The notes under the pieces: model-generated | Told to the model about the DNA's origin: nothing | The model's input: only the letters and a program-made list of their open reading frames with translations | The model's database searches: none | NCBI RefSeq assembly: GCF_031461075.1 | Contig: NZ_JAVKPK010000023.1 | Coordinates: 1 to 52,984 of the forward strand | Origin: Methanosarcina baikalica | GTDB lineage: Archaea > Halobacteriota > Methanosarcinia > Methanosarcinales > Methanosarcinaceae | Direction: 5' to 3' | Length of the DNA: 52,984 bases | In this document: positions 35,331 to 43,639 of the stretch, piece after piece | How the letters are laid out: each line of letters starts with the position of its first letter | How positions within the stretch are numbered: position 1 is the stretch's first letter | Position numbers and translations under genes: made by a program

Positions 35331-35721
35331 TTAACGAATTTTATGCACAACTTCGAATACCTAGTATAGCGATTTTCCAACATAATTTTTATATATATTA
35401 TATAAAAAATAACACGTTTTGGCGTTTTGAACCTTAACAGAATCCACAAGATATTGAATTTAACTTATTTATATCGAGATATAGAAGATTTTACAAAGCC
35501 ATAATGTTATAAAAAATTTGTTTAGAAGTATGCACTAAGAGCAGTTGAATCATTGGAATTAGCAGACTTACCGTCAAACAAGAATTCCAACAGATTTCAA
35601 GCATTAACAAAAAAGAAATCTAGCCTGTAAAGCTTCGAACATAATTGAAGTCTAAGCAAAGGATAAATCCGAACAGACGCATCTTTTCATAACCATATCA
35701 GAAAGAAGAAGAGGGGAAGAA
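35331..35721. other. AT-rich intergenic region
   Basis: No gene seen. It may hold lost N-terminal sequence of the formyltransferase pseudogene and the promoter of the lipoprotein gene. GAGGGGAAG at about 35710-35718 is the ribosome site for 35722. Confidence 0.45.
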
Positions 35722-36579
35722 ATGAAAAGAGTACCAGATAATAAATCTGCGAAAGATGTGAAAATTATTGCGGTTCTGTCTCTGATCCTTGCGGTAACTC
35801 TTTCCGGCTGCGTTGATGATGGACAGAACAATACAGAGCCGGAAAATATAACAAACGATAGTCAGGGAACCAGTGGAGAAGAATACGTATACGGTACTGC
35901 AAACGTAGAAAGTATTCAGATTATGATCCTTGAATCTTTTCCCGTACAGGTGCAGGTGATAGCAGAAGGCTACCTGCCTGACGGATGCACCGAGATTAAC
36001 GAAACAAAGGCTGAAAGGGAAGGAAACGTCTTCAATGTCAATATCAGCACAAAACGCCCGAAAGATGCGGTCTGTACGCAGGCTATAGAGAACTTTACGA
36101 AAACTATCCCCCTTGAAGTCCAGGGCCTCAAAGCTGGGAATTACACTGTAAACGTGAACGGAGTAATAAGATATTTTGAACTATCGATCGATAATGCACT
36201 GGAAGAACCACCCATTCCTATGCCGCCGAGACAGCAGGTAATAACCGAAGCTAACAACGGAACAAACATAAGTCTCGAAAATGGAAGCACATTTTACCTT
36301 AGGCTTAAAGAAAACCCGACCACGGGCTATTCATGGGAACTCAATCTGAGCCAGGGACTCAACGTGAGCCGGGGGGCCGACAATATCTCGGGAAAATACT
36401 ATCCTGCGGAGCAACCTGAAGGAGTTGAGCATCCTCTTGTTGGTGCTGGCGGAGTCCATGTATGGGAAATAAAAGCCGTGGCTGAAGGCAACCAGAAGGT
36501 AGAAGGGATATATAAGAGACCCTGGGAGAATGAAACAGGCACGGAAGATAAATTCACACTGAATGTTGAAGTTGTCTGA
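35722..36579 (+). CDS. Secreted lipoprotein with chagasin (I42) cysteine-protease-inhibitor domain
   Basis: The 285-residue protein has a signal peptide ending in a lipobox, LTLSGC near residue 30, followed by an Asn/Thr-rich linker, so it is likely lipid-anchored outside the cell. Its C-terminal 110 residues carry the three loops of chagasin-family inhibitors: NPTTGYSWEL, GAGGVHVWEI and KRPWE. These loops block papain-like cysteine proteases. The middle domain (residues about 55-155, with two Cys that may pair) is not recognised. No protease gene is adjacent, so its target may be its own or a competitor's enzyme. RBS GAGGGGAAG precedes ATG 35722. Confidence 0.85.
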   Translation: MKRVPDNKSAKDVKIIAVLSLILAVTLSGCVDDGQNNTEPENITNDSQGTSGEEYVYGTANVESIQIMILESFPVQVQVIAEGYLPDGCTEINETKAEREGNVFNVNISTKRPKDAVCTQAIENFTKTIPLEVQGLKAGNYTVNVNGVIRYFELSIDNALEEPPIPMPPRQQVITEANNGTNISLENGSTFYLRLKENPTTGYSWELNLSQGLNVSRGADNISGKYYPAEQPEGVEHPLVGAGGVHVWEIKAVAEGNQKVEGIYKRPWENETGTEDKFTLNVEVV

Positions 36580-36694
36580 GGTTCAGCCTCGTTTTTCATG
36601 CCTTTCTTCCATTTTTACATTCTTTACAGTAAGAGAGCAAGGGTATGAAAAATATTCACTCCCTTTCAAATTCCAGCTTTATTTTCTAGCAATT

Positions 36695-36886
36695 TCACAG
36701 GATTTCCAGAGCTTGTTTCAGGTCCTTAAGGCAGTTATCACAGATATAGGATGTACCAACTTGTGTGCATCCAAGAACTTCTGCACCTTCTTCCTTTTCT
36801 TTTTTCCCCTGGATTCCTGGATAGTCTTCGCAGTAAATTCCACACTTCACTTCACAATGAGCTCCACAGAATAAACACCTCGTCAT
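36695..36886 (-). CDS. Very small cysteine-rich, zinc-binding-like protein
   Basis: From ATG 36886 the product has 63 residues and eight cysteines in pairs: CLFCGAHC, CGIYC, a single Cys in VLGC, and CDNC near the C terminus. The spacing looks like a compact two-site zinc (or Fe-S) fold. A TTG nine codons further upstream (36913) is less likely. I do not recognise a family. It faces the lipoprotein gene tail to tail with a 115-bp gap. The dense, ordered cysteines argue that it is real. Confidence 0.6.
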   Translation of the reverse strand: MTRCLFCGAHCEVKCGIYCEDYPGIQGKKEKEEGAEVLGCTQVGTSYICDNCLKDLKQALEIL

Positions 36887-37120
36887 AATATGATTTAGGG
36901 TTCCGGATTTCAAATATATTTCCGAAAAAGCCAGAGAAAATAACAGACAAAATAAGAAATATTATAAAATTACAGTGAATTGAGGAATTCCGTTAGAGAA
37001 ACGCCTAAATTCCGCGATAGATCTTTGAAGATTAAAAAGCCAAGCGAAAACTATATAAACGATCGTTAGTATGTTCTGATAGTTGTCCCAGGCAAAGTGG
37101 CCTGATAAATAAAACCCTGT

Positions 37121-37195
37121 AGCGGGGTGGGGTAGCCAGGAGATCCCGACGGGCTCATAACCCGTAGACCGATGGTTCGAATCCATCCCCCGCTA
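37121..37195 (+). tRNA. Initiator tRNA-Met (CAT), copy 1
   Basis: The 75-nt sequence folds as a cloverleaf: acceptor AGCGGGG/CCCCGCT with the A1:U72 pair of archaeal initiators, an anticodon loop CTCATAA (anticodon CAT) on a stem closed by three G:C pairs (GGG/CCC), and the T loop GGTTCGAATCC. The GGG/CCC anticodon stem identifies it as the initiator rather than the elongator. Confidence 0.95.
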
Positions 37196-37257
37196 TAGTA
37201 AAGTTCTTTCCTGAATTTGTTTGTGTTTAACATCTTTTCAGATTTTAATTACCCGGT

Positions 37258-37332
37258 AGCGGGGTGGGGTAGCCAGGAGATCCCGACGGGCTCATAACCC
37301 GTAGACCGATGGTTCGAATCCATCCCCCGCTA
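37258..37332 (+). tRNA. Initiator tRNA-Met (CAT), copy 2
   Basis: Identical to the first copy over all 75 nt, including the initiator GGG/CCC anticodon stem. It is the second unit of the 137-bp tandem duplication. Confidence 0.95.
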
Positions 37333-37575
37333 TAGTAAAGCTCTTTCCTGAATTTGTTTGTGTTTAACACCTTTTCAGATTTTAGTTACCCGGTAACTTT
37401 TTTATAGCCGATTACTAATTTATACGTTACAATGGATTCACTTATCCCTTTTTCAAGCTACTGAAACTCAAGGCTTATTAAGGAAGGTTACTTTCTTACA
37501 CAAGGTCAAAAAAAGTGTGAGTATCTTTTTATTCATCCTCAAAAACTGAGCAAAACTGAGCAGGACGACTTTCAT

Positions 37576-38907
37576 ATGGTAATGGAAAAACTCGGAGACT
37601 CCTTACAGGGGGCGCTCAAGAAGCTGATCGGCGCGGGGCGAATTGATGAGCGTATGGTCAACGAAGTAGTAAAGGATATCCAGCGGGCTCTGCTCCAGGC
37701 CGATGTGAATGTAAAACTTGTCATGGGAATGTCCCAGAGAATCAAAGAGCGGGCAATGAAAGAAGATCCTCCTGCAGGCATGAACCCGAGGGAGCACGTA
37801 ATCCGCATCGTTTATCAGGAACTGATGGAAATAATCGGCAAGGGAGCCGAGATCCAGCTCAAACCCCAGACTATCATGATGGTGGGGCTTCAAGGAAGCG
37901 GAAAAACCACAAGTACTGCAAAGCTTGCCCGTTACTTCCAGAGAAAAGGGCTCAAAGCAGGAGTAATTGCCGCAGATACCTTCCGTCCTGGAGCTTATCA
38001 CCAGCTTAAAACCCTTTGTGAAAAGCTCAATGTCGCTTTCTATGGAGAAGAAAATAATCCCGATGCCATTGAAATCACCAGAAACGGACTCAAAGCCCTG
38101 GAAAAATACGACATAAAAATCGTGGACACTGCAGGCCGGCACGCCCTGGAAGCCGAGCTGATAGAAGAGATGGAACGGATTAATGCTGTTGCAAAGCCAG
38201 ACCACAAGTTCATGGTTCTGGATGCAGGTATCGGACAGCAGGCGAGCCAGCAGGCCCATGCCTTTAATGATTCTGTAGGAATCACAGGCGTTATTATAAC
38301 AAAACTTGACGGAACCGCAAAAGGAGGCGGAGCCCTTTCGGCTGTCTCCGAAACAAAAGCTCCTATTGCATTTATCGGCGTCGGAGAAACACCGGAAGAT
38401 TTCGAAAAGTTTGAAGCTGACAGGTTCATTTCAAGGCTTCTCGGTATGGGAGATCTCAAAAGCTTGATGGAAAAAGCAGAAGAGACCCTGAGCGAAGAAG
38501 ACGTAAATGTAGAAGCTTTAATGCAGGGGCGATTTACTCTAAAGGACATGTACAAGCAACTTGAAGCCATGAACAAAATGGGACCTCTCAAGCAGATTAT
38601 GTCCATGCTGCCCATGGGAATGGGAGGAATGGGAGGCGTGAAGCTTTCAGACGAAATGTTCCAGGCTACCAGTGACAAGATGAAGAATTATAAGATTATT
38701 ATGGACTCAATGACAGAAGATGAAATGACCGATCCCAAGCTCATTGGGGGCTCTAGAATCAAAAGGATTTCAAGAGGTTCGGGCTGCAGTCCTGAAGAAG
38801 TAAGGGAACTTCTGAAATACCACAAGACAATGCAAACAGCTCTAAAAGGCTTTAGAGGCGGAAAATTCAATATTCAGAAGATGATGAAGAAAAAACTCGG
38901 GATGTAA
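37576..38907 (+). CDS. srp54: Signal recognition particle 54 kDa protein (SRP54)
   Basis: SRP54 is the GTPase that binds signal peptides and 7S RNA and delivers ribosomes to the membrane receptor. The 443 residues show the N domain (1-88), the G domain with GLQGSGKTT at 104-112, DTFRPGAYHQLK, DTAGRH and TKLDG, and a methionine-rich M domain from about 300 (MNKMGPLKQIMSMLPMGMG) with SRIKRISRGSGC for RNA binding. ATGs at 37576 and 37582 both fit; the family usually starts near the second. It stands alone after the tRNA pair. Confidence 0.97.
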   Translation: MVMEKLGDSLQGALKKLIGAGRIDERMVNEVVKDIQRALLQADVNVKLVMGMSQRIKERAMKEDPPAGMNPREHVIRIVYQELMEIIGKGAEIQLKPQTIMMVGLQGSGKTTSTAKLARYFQRKGLKAGVIAADTFRPGAYHQLKTLCEKLNVAFYGEENNPDAIEITRNGLKALEKYDIKIVDTAGRHALEAELIEEMERINAVAKPDHKFMVLDAGIGQQASQQAHAFNDSVGITGVIITKLDGTAKGGGALSAVSETKAPIAFIGVGETPEDFEKFEADRFISRLLGMGDLKSLMEKAEETLSEEDVNVEALMQGRFTLKDMYKQLEAMNKMGPLKQIMSMLPMGMGGMGGVKLSDEMFQATSDKMKNYKIIMDSMTEDEMTDPKLIGGSRIKRISRGSGCSPEEVRELLKYHKTMQTALKGFRGGKFNIQKMMKKKLGM

Positions 38908-38998
38908 TTCACCCCCGAGTTCTCTACCATTTAAATAATTGCTCTGTCTCTTTTTTGTAATCCTTGAAATTTTTGGATATTTTTAAACTTTTCATGGA

Positions 38999-39568
38999 TC
39001 AATATTGATCGCATACCTCAAAGAAGTTCATAAGTAGTTCTTCTCCCTTTTCGGTATGGGAAACCTCAGGATGCCACTGGACACCATAAATGGGTTTTGT
39101 AGGATGGCGCATGGCTTCGATCTCACATATATCAGAACGGGCGAGATGAATAAAACCCTCAGGAAGAATGGCAACCTCATCTGCGTGCGAAGCCCATACA
39201 GTGGTTTTTGGGCCCAGTCCCCGCAGAATATCGTCTTCTTCGAGCACCTCTATTTCAATTTCTGCATACCCACCTTTTTTCCCTGCATGAACGTGCCCTC
39301 CATATGCCAGGGCAATTGCCTGGTGCCCGAGGCAGATTCCAAGAATAGGAAGGTCAATGTCCCGCACATAATCGAAACATAAGCCTGCCCTATCCATTTC
39401 CGGCCCACCGCTTAGGATCAGACCATCCGGCTCTTCTGCCAGGATATCTTCAATTGGCATTGTATTGGGAATTATCTTTGTATCCATATCAAGATCCCGA
39501 ACAGCCCGATGAATAAGGTGGCAGAATTGTCCGTAGTTATTAACAACAAGAATTTTCAGTTCTTTCAT
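38999..39568 (-). CDS. guaAA: GMP synthase subunit A (glutamine amidotransferase)
   Basis: In archaea GMP synthase is split; this 189-residue class I glutamine amidotransferase supplies ammonia for XMP amination. The nucleophile lies in LGICLGHQAIA (Cys79) and the His-Glu pair in VQWHPEVSH near the C terminus. The length and SGGPEMDRAGLC motif distinguish it from anthranilate and carbamoyl phosphate synthase subunits. The partner ATP-pyrophosphatase subunit (GuaAB) is not in the window. GGAAGGA precedes ATG 39568. It converges with srp54. Confidence 0.93.
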   Translation of the reverse strand: MKELKILVVNNYGQFCHLIHRAVRDLDMDTKIIPNTMPIEDILAEEPDGLILSGGPEMDRAGLCFDYVRDIDLPILGICLGHQAIALAYGGHVHAGKKGGYAEIEIEVLEEDDILRGLGPKTTVWASHADEVAILPEGFIHLARSDICEIEAMRHPTKPIYGVQWHPEVSHTEKGEELLMNFFEVCDQY

Positions 39569-39875
39569 AAATCCTTCCGTTCCTGTTTTGATATGATGGT
39601 ATTTTATTACACTCTGAGTTTACTCTATTAGCCAATCTTATCCTATTTTAATTCTTGTATCTTTCCGGAGTTCAAAACCTGTGTATTTTTTCGAAAGCAA
39701 GAGGCTTTAAATCAGAATTTATTTTTACGAACGGAAATGCATTTTCAATAACACTGTGCATGTAAAGTAAAAAAAGCCACAAAAAGGATCACTATAGGAC
39801 AATATTATACAGAAAAGTTCAAGACTATTCATTTGCATTAGAGTGCATATCTTATCTTGCAGCTAATTGGAATAC
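39569..39875. other. Divergent intergenic region before the aromatic operon
   Basis: No gene is seen over about 300 bp between guaAA (-) and the aromatic operon (+). It is AT-rich and presumably contains the guaAA promoter. Confidence 0.45.
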
Positions 39876-39890
39876 CTTTAAATATATTAA
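39876..39890 (+). promoter_or_regulatory. TATA box candidate of the aromatic operon
   Basis: CTTTAAATATATTAA is a very good archaeal TATA box about 92-106 bp before ATG 39982, predicting a leader of about 70 nt. Just downstream, the stretch around 39895-39925 (GTGCTACCATG...CATGCGTG) is partly symmetric and would overlap the start site. Confidence 0.5.
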
Positions 39891-39981
39891 GCGTGCTACC
39901 ATGTCACACACTAGCATGCGTGTTTAAAATAAATAACGTTCATACAATTTGAGGGACATTTTACACTCGAAGGGGATTTTA

Positions 39982-40779
39982 ATGTCAGAAATTGGAAAGA
40001 AAATACGAATAGAAAGGCTGATGAACCGGGAAAGCAGAAACATGGTCGTTATTCCCATGGACCATGGGATCTCAGACGGACCTATCGAAGGGCTTATCAA
40101 TATCACCGATACAGTGAACAGAGTTGCAGAAGGAGGAGCAAATGCTGTCCTTATGCAAAAAGGAATGGTAAAATACGGGCACAGAGGGTACGGCCATGAT
40201 ATAGGGCTTATTGTGCACATCAGTGGCTCTTCTTCTCTGAGCCCGGATCCCAATGCCAAAGTGCAGGTCTGTACGGTGGAGGAAGTAATTAAGATGGGAG
40301 CAGATGCTGTTTCTATGCACATTAACATAGGCTCTGCAACAGAAGCCGACCAGCTTGAACAGCTCGGAAAAATCTCCAGAGACTGTACGGAATGGGGAGT
40401 GCCTCTTCTTACTATGATGTACCCCAGAGGCAAGAAAATTACCAATCCGCATGATCCTGTAAATGTTGCACATGCTGCGAGAATCGGAGCCGAGCTTGGG
40501 GCTGACGTTGTGAAAACCGTATACACTGGAGACCCGGACAGTTTCAGAGATGTGGTCAGAGGCTGCCCAGTGCCTGTAGTTATTGCAGGAGGGCCTAAAA
40601 CCTCAACTGACATGGAACTCCTGGAAATGATTGACGGAGCAATGGAAGCCGGGGCCAGAGGAGCTGCAATCGGAAGGAACGTTTTCCAGCACAAGGATCC
40701 TGTCAGACTTACCAGAGCTATCTGCGAAATCGTGCACCATAGAAGGCCTGTGGAAGAAGCTCTGGAACAGCTGAAATGA
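39982..40779 (+). CDS. aroA': 2-amino-3,7-dideoxy-D-threo-hept-6-ulosonate (ADH) synthase
   Basis: This class I aldolase makes ADH from aspartate semialdehyde and 6-deoxy-5-ketofructose 1-phosphate, the archaeal entry to 3-dehydroquinate that replaces DAHP synthase. The 265 residues show VVIPMDHGISDGP, the catalytic Tyr in TMMYPRGKK, the Schiff-base Lys in DVVKTVYTGD and VVIAGGPKTSTD. The start ATG 39982 follows AAGGGGA; a TTG at 39949 lies in frame but is out of place. It is the first gene of aroA'-aroB'-aroD-aroE-tyrA. Confidence 0.94.
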   Translation: MSEIGKKIRIERLMNRESRNMVVIPMDHGISDGPIEGLINITDTVNRVAEGGANAVLMQKGMVKYGHRGYGHDIGLIVHISGSSSLSPDPNAKVQVCTVEEVIKMGADAVSMHINIGSATEADQLEQLGKISRDCTEWGVPLLTMMYPRGKKITNPHDPVNVAHAARIGAELGADVVKTVYTGDPDSFRDVVRGCPVPVVIAGGPKTSTDMELLEMIDGAMEAGARGAAIGRNVFQHKDPVRLTRAICEIVHHRRPVEEALEQLK

Positions 40780-40875
40780 AAACTAGATATTGAAAAGCTA
40801 GATCAGAACCGATAATAAAAATTGAAAAAGGGAAAATACCGGAGTAAAAACAGAAAATATACCGGGGTTGAAGCC

Positions 40876-42018
40876 TTGAAAAAGAAAAGTGTCTGGATAA
40901 AAGCCGATGACGGCGGATGGGAAGAACAGAAAGAAAGAATCACGACAGGCCTTGAATCAGGAGCCGACTGTGTTCTTGTAAACCCAGGAGATGTGGAAAA
41001 GGTCCGGGAATTGGGAAATATTCCAGTAGCAACCTTTGGCCGTGACAATAAATCCGGGGCTGACATCGTGGTTGTTGGAAAGAGAGGAGAAGGCGATGGA
41101 ACAAAACCCTTACCCCTTGAAATTCCGGGTTCTCTTGATATAAACGCAGCAACTCTTCTCAGGGATAAAGGAGTGGCTGTAGGCGGATATGTCGTAATAA
41201 GGGACAAACGCTATGAGCATTTCGCAGCCGAAATGGGAAAGGTCTGCGATTTCCTGCTTGTAACAGGCACGGACTGGAAGGTTATCCCTCTAGAGAACCT
41301 GATAGCCGAGCTTCAGCGTTATAAAGTGAAGATCATTTTTGGAGTAAAGAGTGCAGCAGAAGCAAGACTGGCTTTCCAGACTCTTGAAACCGGAGCAGAC
41401 GGGGTACTTCTGGACAGCGGGAATCCACAGGAAATAAAAGACACTATCCAGGCCGCAAGGGAGCTGGAAAACAAAAGTGCCGAACTTGAATCTGCAGTCG
41501 TAACCCGTGTCGAGCCTCTTGGAATGGGGGATCGAGTCTGTGTGGACACATGTAACCTCATGCAAAAGGGAGAAGGCATGTTGATAGGCTCTCAGGCAAG
41601 CGGAATGCTCCTAGTAAATTCCGAATCCGATGACAGTCCTTATGTTGCAGCCCGCCCGTTCAGGGTAAATGCGGGTGCCGTTCACTCTTATATCAAAATC
41701 GGAGACAAAACCCGCTACCTTTCGGAACTCCAGACCGGAGATACGGTAACTATAGTAGATTCAAAAGGAAAACAGCGAGAAGGCATTGTGGGCAGAGTCA
41801 AGATAGAAAGCCGCCCTCTCATGCTCATTGAAGCAAAAGCAGGAAACCGGACTTTGAGCGCCATCCTGCAAAATGCAGAAACTATCAAGCTGGTTGGAAA
41901 AGACGGAAATCCCATCTCGGTTGCCAAACTCAAAAAAGGCGATGAAATTCTGGTTCGCCTGGAAGAGGGAGCCAGGCATTTCGGGAAAAAGATCGAAGAA
42001 ACGATTATAGAAAAGTGA
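40876..42018 (+). CDS. aroB': 3-dehydroquinate synthase II (archaeal type)
   Basis: This enzyme deaminates and cyclises ADH to 3-dehydroquinate using NAD+. It is unrelated to bacterial AroB and is specific to archaea and a few bacteria. The N-terminal SVWIKADDGGWEEQKERI and VEPLGMGDRVCVDTCNLM, followed by SQASGMLLVNSE and PYVAARPFRVNAGAVHSYI, are family landmarks. I place the start at TTG 40876 (380 residues, GGGG upstream); another TTG at 40822 would add 18 poorly conserved, basic residues. It is 96 bp after ADH synthase and its stop is next to a possible GTG of aroD. Confidence 0.93.
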   Translation: MKKKSVWIKADDGGWEEQKERITTGLESGADCVLVNPGDVEKVRELGNIPVATFGRDNKSGADIVVVGKRGEGDGTKPLPLEIPGSLDINAATLLRDKGVAVGGYVVIRDKRYEHFAAEMGKVCDFLLVTGTDWKVIPLENLIAELQRYKVKIIFGVKSAAEARLAFQTLETGADGVLLDSGNPQEIKDTIQAARELENKSAELESAVVTRVEPLGMGDRVCVDTCNLMQKGEGMLIGSQASGMLLVNSESDDSPYVAARPFRVNAGAVHSYIKIGDKTRYLSELQTGDTVTIVDSKGKQREGIVGRVKIESRPLMLIEAKAGNRTLSAILQNAETIKLVGKDGNPISVAKLKKGDEILVRLEEGARHFGKKIEETIIEK

Positions 42019-42068
42019 CCTGTCAAAGAGAAATAATTGTCAGCGGAAATGGAAACCCGGAGCAAGCA

Positions 42069-42797
42069 ATGATTCATATTGGCCCGCTTGACCTTGAAGA
42101 AAAAGCTGCAGTTGTTGCAGTAATCCTTGAAAAACCCCTTGAAACGTCAAAAAAGGCAGCCCAAATGGGAGCCGACGTTCTGGAAATTCGGCTTGATCTG
42201 CTGGGAATCAGGGACCTGGAAATAGCTACAGAAACAATCAGGAAAATAAAATCCGAAACCGGGCTTCCGGTAATTATTACAAATCGCTCCAATACAGAAG
42301 GAGGAAATTGGGAAGGAAAAGAGGCAGACAGAGTCGGACTTCTTACAAACCTCCTTTCAATTAAAGACGGGCCAGACGCAGTAGATATCGAGCTCTCTGC
42401 AGAGAGAGAAGAGAGAGACAGCGTAGTAAAAGCAGCAAAAACCTGCGGAAAAACTATAATCATTTCCTCCCATGATTTTTTAAAAACTCCTTCTTTTCAG
42501 GAAATAAAAGCAACTCTTGAAGAAGCATTCCTGGCAGGAGCAGACATTGCCAAGCTTGCTGTTATGCCGCGCTCGATGAGGGACGTACTTGACCTGTTAA
42601 GAGTTACACTGGATGCCCGTGAAGCTGGAAAAGCCGTGTGTACAATCGCTATGGGCGAGCCTGGAAAACATACAAGGGTAATTGCTCCATTTTATGGTTC
42701 AATCCTGACATACGCGTCTGTCGAAGGTACAGTTTCCGCGGCCCCTGGACAGCTTCCTGTAGATAAATTAAAGAAAATAATGGAGCTGCTCGAATGA
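42069..42797 (+). CDS. aroD: 3-dehydroquinate dehydratase, type I
   Basis: AroD removes water from 3-dehydroquinate, forming a Schiff base. Seen are GADVLEIRLDLL, the catalytic His in IISSHDF, the Schiff-base Lys in DIAKLAVMP and the C-terminal Arg/Gln loop. The chosen ATG 42069 is preceded by GGAG six bases before it and gives 242 residues, the usual type I size; a GTG at 42015 overlapping the aroB' stop would add 18 residues. Its stop codon overlaps the start of aroE (ATGA). Confidence 0.94.
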   Translation: MIHIGPLDLEEKAAVVAVILEKPLETSKKAAQMGADVLEIRLDLLGIRDLEIATETIRKIKSETGLPVIITNRSNTEGGNWEGKEADRVGLLTNLLSIKDGPDAVDIELSAEREERDSVVKAAKTCGKTIIISSHDFLKTPSFQEIKATLEEAFLAGADIAKLAVMPRSMRDVLDLLRVTLDAREAGKAVCTIAMGEPGKHTRVIAPFYGSILTYASVEGTVSAAPGQLPVDKLKKIMELLE

Positions 42798-43639
42798 AGC
42801 AAGTTTTTGGCGTATTTGGAGACCCTATAGGGCATTCTCTGTCTCCTGCAATGCATAATGCAGCTTTTTCAGCCCTTGGAATGGACTGCATCTATCATGC
42901 ATTCAGAGTCAAACCTGAAAAATTGGAAAAAGCAATTCTTGGGGCTGAAGCTATGGGATTTGGAGGGCTTAACCTCACAGTGCCCTTAAAAGAGAAAGCT
43001 TTAAAACTTGACTGTATCCGGCCTGATCCACTGGCAGAAAGGATAGGAGCTGTAAATACTGTCGTTTTCGGGAAAAACGGAGAAATCACGGGGTACAATA
43101 CCGACGGGTTGGGGGCAAAACAGGCGCTTCGCGAGGCTGCAGTGGAAATAGCGGGATCTAAGATAGTAGTTGCAGGGGCAGGCGGAGCAGCAAGGGCGAT
43201 AGCTTTCCAGCTTGCAGCCAATGGTGCTGAAATCACAATAATAAATCGGACTGCAGAAAGGGCAGTTGAGCTTGCAAAAGATGTCTCAGCCATAGCAGCC
43301 ATTTCAGAGAATATAAGGGGAAGAGGACTCTCGGGATTAAAAGCCCTGCTGCAAGATGCAGATGTCCTGATCAATACCACAACTCTTGGGATGCACCCGA
43401 ATACCGACACTGCCATTACCACAGCAGAAAATCTTCACCCTGACCTTGCTGTTTTCGACATTGTCTACAACCCCCTGGAAACCAGGCTCTTAAGAGAAGC
43501 AAAAGCCGCAGGTGCAAAAACTGTGAGTGGGGTCTTAATGCTTGTTTATCAGGGAGCTGAAGCTTTCAAGCTCTGGACAGGAATTGAACCTCCAGTCGAA
43601 CTCATGAAAAAAACCGTTTTGGAGGCTTTGCAAGCTTGA
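42794..43639 (+). CDS. aroE: Shikimate dehydrogenase
   Basis: AroE reduces 3-dehydroshikimate to shikimate with NADPH. The 281 residues carry SLSPAMHN (substrate Ser pair), NLTVPLKEKA with the catalytic Lys, YNTDGLGAK, and the Rossmann loop VAGAGGAARAIAF. The C-terminal GVLMLVYQGAEAFKLWTG is also typical. It overlaps aroD by four bases and is followed at once by tyrA, whose TTG overlaps its stop codon, so all three are translationally coupled. Confidence 0.96.
   Translation: MKQVFGVFGDPIGHSLSPAMHNAAFSALGMDCIYHAFRVKPEKLEKAILGAEAMGFGGLNLTVPLKEKALKLDCIRPDPLAERIGAVNTVVFGKNGEITGYNTDGLGAKQALREAAVEIAGSKIVVAGAGGAARAIAFQLAANGAEITIINRTAERAVELAKDVSAIAAISENIRGRGLSGLKALLQDADVLINTTTLGMHPNTDTAITTAENLHPDLAVFDIVYNPLETRLLREAKAAGAKTVSGVLMLVYQGAEAFKLWTGIEPPVELMKKTVLEALQA

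Larger units (their letters stand above)
37121..37394 (+). repeat. 137-bp tandem duplication carrying the initiator tRNA
   Basis: Unit 1 (37121-37257) and unit 2 (37258-37394) each hold the tRNA and 62 bp of 3' flank. The tRNAs are identical; the flanks differ by three transitions that I could see. The unit junction is exact (ACCCGGT before copy 2 and at the end of unit 2). Confidence 0.9.

Noticed and set aside
36962..37186. Minus-strand open frame across the first initiator tRNA (contains DSNHRSTGYEPVG)
   Set aside because: It is a translation of the tRNA antisense strand, a common annotation artefact.
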